A DNA stretch of 37,740 nucleotides from Planctomycetaceae bacterium (GTDB taxonomy: Bacteria; Planctomycetota; Planctomycetia; Pirellulales; Pirellulaceae). The notes beneath the pieces are model-generated. The model worked only from the letters and a program-made list of their open reading frames with translations. It had not been told where the DNA came from and ran no database searches. A program made the position numbers and the translations under genes. The stretch is from assembly GCA_003233175.1 (NCBI GenBank), contig QIKY01000424.1, positions 1 to 37,740 on the forward strand, written 5' to 3'. Below, piece after piece: positions 35,625 through 37,740 of the stretch (positions within the stretch are counted from its first letter, which is position 1; every line of letters starts with the position of its first letter).

Positions 35625-36950
35625 TCAGCGGCTGCCGGTGAGGTCGTAGCACATGAGTACGTTTTGCTCGCGGAGGTAGAGCCGCCCGTCGACGATCACG
35701 GGGTGGGCCCAACTCTTCCCCTGTTGGAACGCCGGTTTGAAGACGCCCTGGAGGCGGTACGCATCGGGCGTCGCCTCGACCAACGCCACTTCTCCGCTCT
35801 GGTAGCGAAAAATGAGATGCCCATCGGCGTAGGCCACCGCGGCGGAGCCACTGCCGGGGCCCCGCTTCGGTTTTCCCCAGGCCAGTTCCCCGGTTTCAAT
35901 ATCTAGACAGACCGGGAAACCGTTGTTGTGGCCATGGCCGGCGAACAGGTGCTTGCCCAACAGCAGCATCCCGCCATGATGGTTTTGAAAAGTCGAGCCC
36001 TTGAGAAAGTATTGCTCTTCGGCTTTCACACCGGCATTTGCGCCACTGCCATCGCGCACCAAATGCAACAGCGCGGCGCCGGCGCCGTAGCCGGTCGAAG
36101 CGAAGATGTAGTCGTCAAAGGCGATCGGCGTGGGAACGTTGGCGGTCGAGTTGGCTACGGGGTTGTAGGTCCAGAGCACTTGGCCGTCGCGGGCGCGGAC
36201 TCCGACCACGCCTCTTCCGGTGAGTTGCACATACTGCTTGACTCCCGCGCCGTGGGAAATAACGATCGAGGAATAACCGGCGCCATCGCGGCCGCGAGCG
36301 CCTTTTTCGTACTCCGGCGTGGCGGCCCGCCACACGGTTTTGCCGGTTTTTTTATCGAGCGCGACCATCAGGGCGTCTTTCCCGCCGGGCGTACACAGCA
36401 CCCAGGGTCCGTCGACGAGGGGCGATTCCGAAAAGCCCCAACCCGACATCATGCGTCCGTCCCACTCGGTTTTGAAATCGCGTTGCCAAACGATTTCCCC
36501 TGCGGTGGTAAGGCAGGCGATGGCCCCGTTGGTGGTAATGACATACAAACGATTTCCATCGACCGAAGGCGTGCAGCGCGTTCCGGAATAACCATGCTTG
36601 GGCGGTTCGTCGGTCAGCGGCGTTTTCCAAACCACTTCGCCATTCTTGGCGTTGAAGGCCACGACGGCCTGCCCATTGGGAAAATTACCGGTGGTGTAAA
36701 TCACGCCATTGGCTAGTGAAACGCCGGCGAATCCTTTGCCGGCGCCTTCAACCTGCCAGACCAGTTTGGGTTCGGTGTCTTGCCAGCTAGGGAGCAAGCC
36801 GCGCGAGTCGGACAAGCCCGCCCGGCTGGGTCCTCGCCATTGCAGCCAAGAGCCCGACCCGCCACGTTCTTCGGCTGCCAGAGGCGCCAGGAATGCCGCC
36901 ATGAATGCCGTAGCCAGCGCGCACGCCAAGAGAGCAAGACGAATTTTCAT
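35625..36950 (-). CDS. Exported PQQ-like beta-propeller protein
   Basis: The 441-residue protein starts with a signal peptide (MKIRLALLACALATAFMAAFLAPLAA). It is built of beta-propeller repeats of the PQQ/quinoprotein type, with strands such as VVAFNAKNGEVVWKTPLTDEPP, LTTAGEIVWQRDFKTEW, MVALDKKTGKTVWRAATPEYEKG, VRARDGQVLWTYNP and CLDIETGELAWGKPKRGPG. The opening WLQWRGPSRAGLS is typical of the planctomycete PQQ-propeller group. Key metal and cofactor ligands of true quinoprotein dehydrogenases are not evident, so binding of PQQ is uncertain. It is probably a periplasmic scaffold or sensor. The gene is monocistronic as far as can be seen. Confidence 0.9.
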   Translation of the reverse strand: MKIRLALLACALATAFMAAFLAPLAAEERGGSGSWLQWRGPSRAGLSDSRGLLPSWQDTEPKLVWQVEGAGKGFAGVSLANGVIYTTGNFPNGQAVVAFNAKNGEVVWKTPLTDEPPKHGYSGTRCTPSVDGNRLYVITTNGAIACLTTAGEIVWQRDFKTEWDGRMMSGWGFSESPLVDGPWVLCTPGGKDALMVALDKKTGKTVWRAATPEYEKGARGRDGAGYSSIVISHGAGVKQYVQLTGRGVVGVRARDGQVLWTYNPVANSTANVPTPIAFDDYIFASTGYGAGAALLHLVRDGSGANAGVKAEEQYFLKGSTFQNHHGGMLLLGKHLFAGHGHNNGFPVCLDIETGELAWGKPKRGPGSGSAAVAYADGHLIFRYQSGEVALVEATPDAYRLQGVFKPAFQQGKSWAHPVIVDGRLYLREQNVLMCYDLTGSR

Positions 36951-37295
36951 ACCGGGGTTTCTCGCAAAGAAAACAGGGGAGGGATTTTCGGCGGGAGGGA
37001 TTTTCGCCGGCGGAAGGTGATTGCAACCGACGGCGCCTACAAATTGAGTGTAGACAGCACCAAGCCACTTTGCAATATAAGGGCTAAAGGCGCGGCGGCT
37101 GGCGCATGGGCCAACAGGAACAGAAACGACAGGCTGGTCAGGCGCGCGACGGATGAAAACATACCGTCAGGGGCGGTTCCGAAATAAGATCCTTCTGTTC
37201 GCAACCGCTAACAAGACATGTAACGCTGAACCGTGAAAGGCAAGAACTATTTTCTGGAATCGTGGAAGTGCGAGAGGACTATCCCGGATGCTTCA
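36951..37295. other. Intergenic region upstream of the PQQ-propeller gene
   Basis: This stretch of about 345 bp contains a short direct repeat of GGGAGGGATTTTCG (about 36972-37012) close to the gene start. It should hold the promoter, which I could not assign. No gene or RNA was recognised. Confidence 0.45.
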
Positions 37296-37600
37296 TCAGC
37301 CGATGAGCTAGCTCACGGTTTCCAGCATTCTCGGAGAACCGGACGCTAACGCGTTCCGGCTGAGCTGCGCGGCGTTTTTGGCAAGCTCGACGCGACCACT
37401 TTTTCGGGGAGAGGTGTATGAGACGTTTCGACCTGTTCATGAATAACCTCAGGCTATGCCCCGCTCGGTCCGAGATGAAACACAGAAGTTATTTCAGGAC
37501 GAGCCCTTGGGAACAGTCCAAGATATATTCCGTGCAATGGTGTTATGCGAGCGGCGGAAAATAACTCACCCGCTCGTAGCGGGAGTCCGTGAGTTTTTTT
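37296..37600 (+). repeat. Structured two-copy repeat, copy 2 (candidate small RNA)
   Basis: This is the second copy of the element at 33909. The head (37296-37363) keeps the closing stem TCAGCCG/CGGCTGA and the arms CGGTT/AACCG and GGACGC-TAAC-GCGTTCC. The first arm has lost two loop bases. ATGAATAACCTCAGGCTAT (37439) and TTATTTCAGGACGAGC (37490) follow, with a different middle. It ends in a hairpin plus seven T. An open frame at 37456-37689 runs through it but is not conserved in copy 1. Confidence 0.6.
37564..37600 (+). terminator. Intrinsic terminator-like hairpin, copy 2
   Basis: Stem ACTCAC (37564-37569) pairs with GTGAGT (37589-37594) around an inner CCGCT/AGCGG hairpin and is followed directly by a run of T. 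This has the form of an intrinsic terminator. Confidence 0.6.
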
Positions 37601-37740
37601 GGGTTCCCACCCTGTTGTTTATACATAAATCATTCGACAACCCGCTCGATTTTTTTCACCAGGGACGCAAGATTCGCGCCGCCGATTGAAGCAGCCAAGG
37701 CGTTCGTTGCGGGCAAGCATTCGTTACAAGCCGGAGGCTT
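37601..37740. other. Right-edge stretch, nothing recognised
   Basis: No ORF with a ribosome site, RNA gene or repeat was recognised in the final 140 bp. The next gene, if any, lies beyond the window. Confidence 0.4.

Noticed and set aside
37456-37689. Protein-coding gene on the plus strand
   Set aside because: The frame overlaps the two-copy repeat and its terminator-like hairpin, has no ribosome site, and the frame is not conserved in copy 1.

Overview
The window looks like a chromosomal segment of a Planctomycetota bacterium, most likely near the order Pirellulales. The evidence is the set of families that are almost confined to that phylum: a PSCyt1/DUF1549/DUF1553 protein with its DUF1501 partner, a TIGR03000 extracellular protein, an HTTM protein with a companion gene, PQQ-type beta-propeller and HEAT-repeat proteins, and a YhaO/YhaN-like nuclease-ATPase pair. 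Coding density is ordinary, with short repeats concentrated in the gaps between genes.

Left part (1-9.4 kb). An IS1380-family transposase runs off the left edge and is broken by a 14-bp tandem duplication. It is followed by a translationally coupled membrane pair (HTTM protein plus companion), a Ser-rich secreted TIGR03000 protein, a small helical protein, a tRNA-dihydrouridine synthase convergent with a QueD/PTPS-like enzyme, and a hybrid histidine kinase whose first receiver domain has lost its phosphorylation residues.

Middle (9.4-20.2 kb, all minus strand). Read in transcription order there is a small secreted basic protein, selB, a Schlafen-type AlbA_2 protein, a Fic AMP-transferase-like protein, selA, an FdhF/YdeP-like molybdopterin oxidoreductase with Cys where formate dehydrogenases have Sec, and a PhoD-like phosphatase. 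The AlbA_2-Fic pair splits selB from selA. The fic-selA gap holds a striking array of 26-bp palindromes whose starts are spaced 30, 40, 30, 40 and 30 bp. The selA-oxidoreductase gap is filled by an inverted-repeat element.

Right part (20.5-37.7 kb). A YhaO-like metallophosphoesterase with a degenerate metal site precedes a giant YhaN-like ATPase that has membrane segments in its coiled coil and an acidic C-terminal extension. Then come the DUF1501/PSCyt1 operon, a TatD-like hydrolase with a small upstream gene, an overlapping HEAT-repeat/membrane-protein pair, a DUF2752 membrane protein, a lipoprotein and a PQQ-propeller protein. Two diverged copies of a roughly 230-305 bp non-coding repeat lie here. 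Each starts with a cloverleaf-like fold and ends in a terminator-like hairpin, so it is a candidate repeated RNA.

The items most worth following up are the phased palindrome array with the Fic/AlbA_2 insertion in the selenocysteine locus, and the two-copy structured repeat. All family names come from motif recognition by eye; no database search was run.
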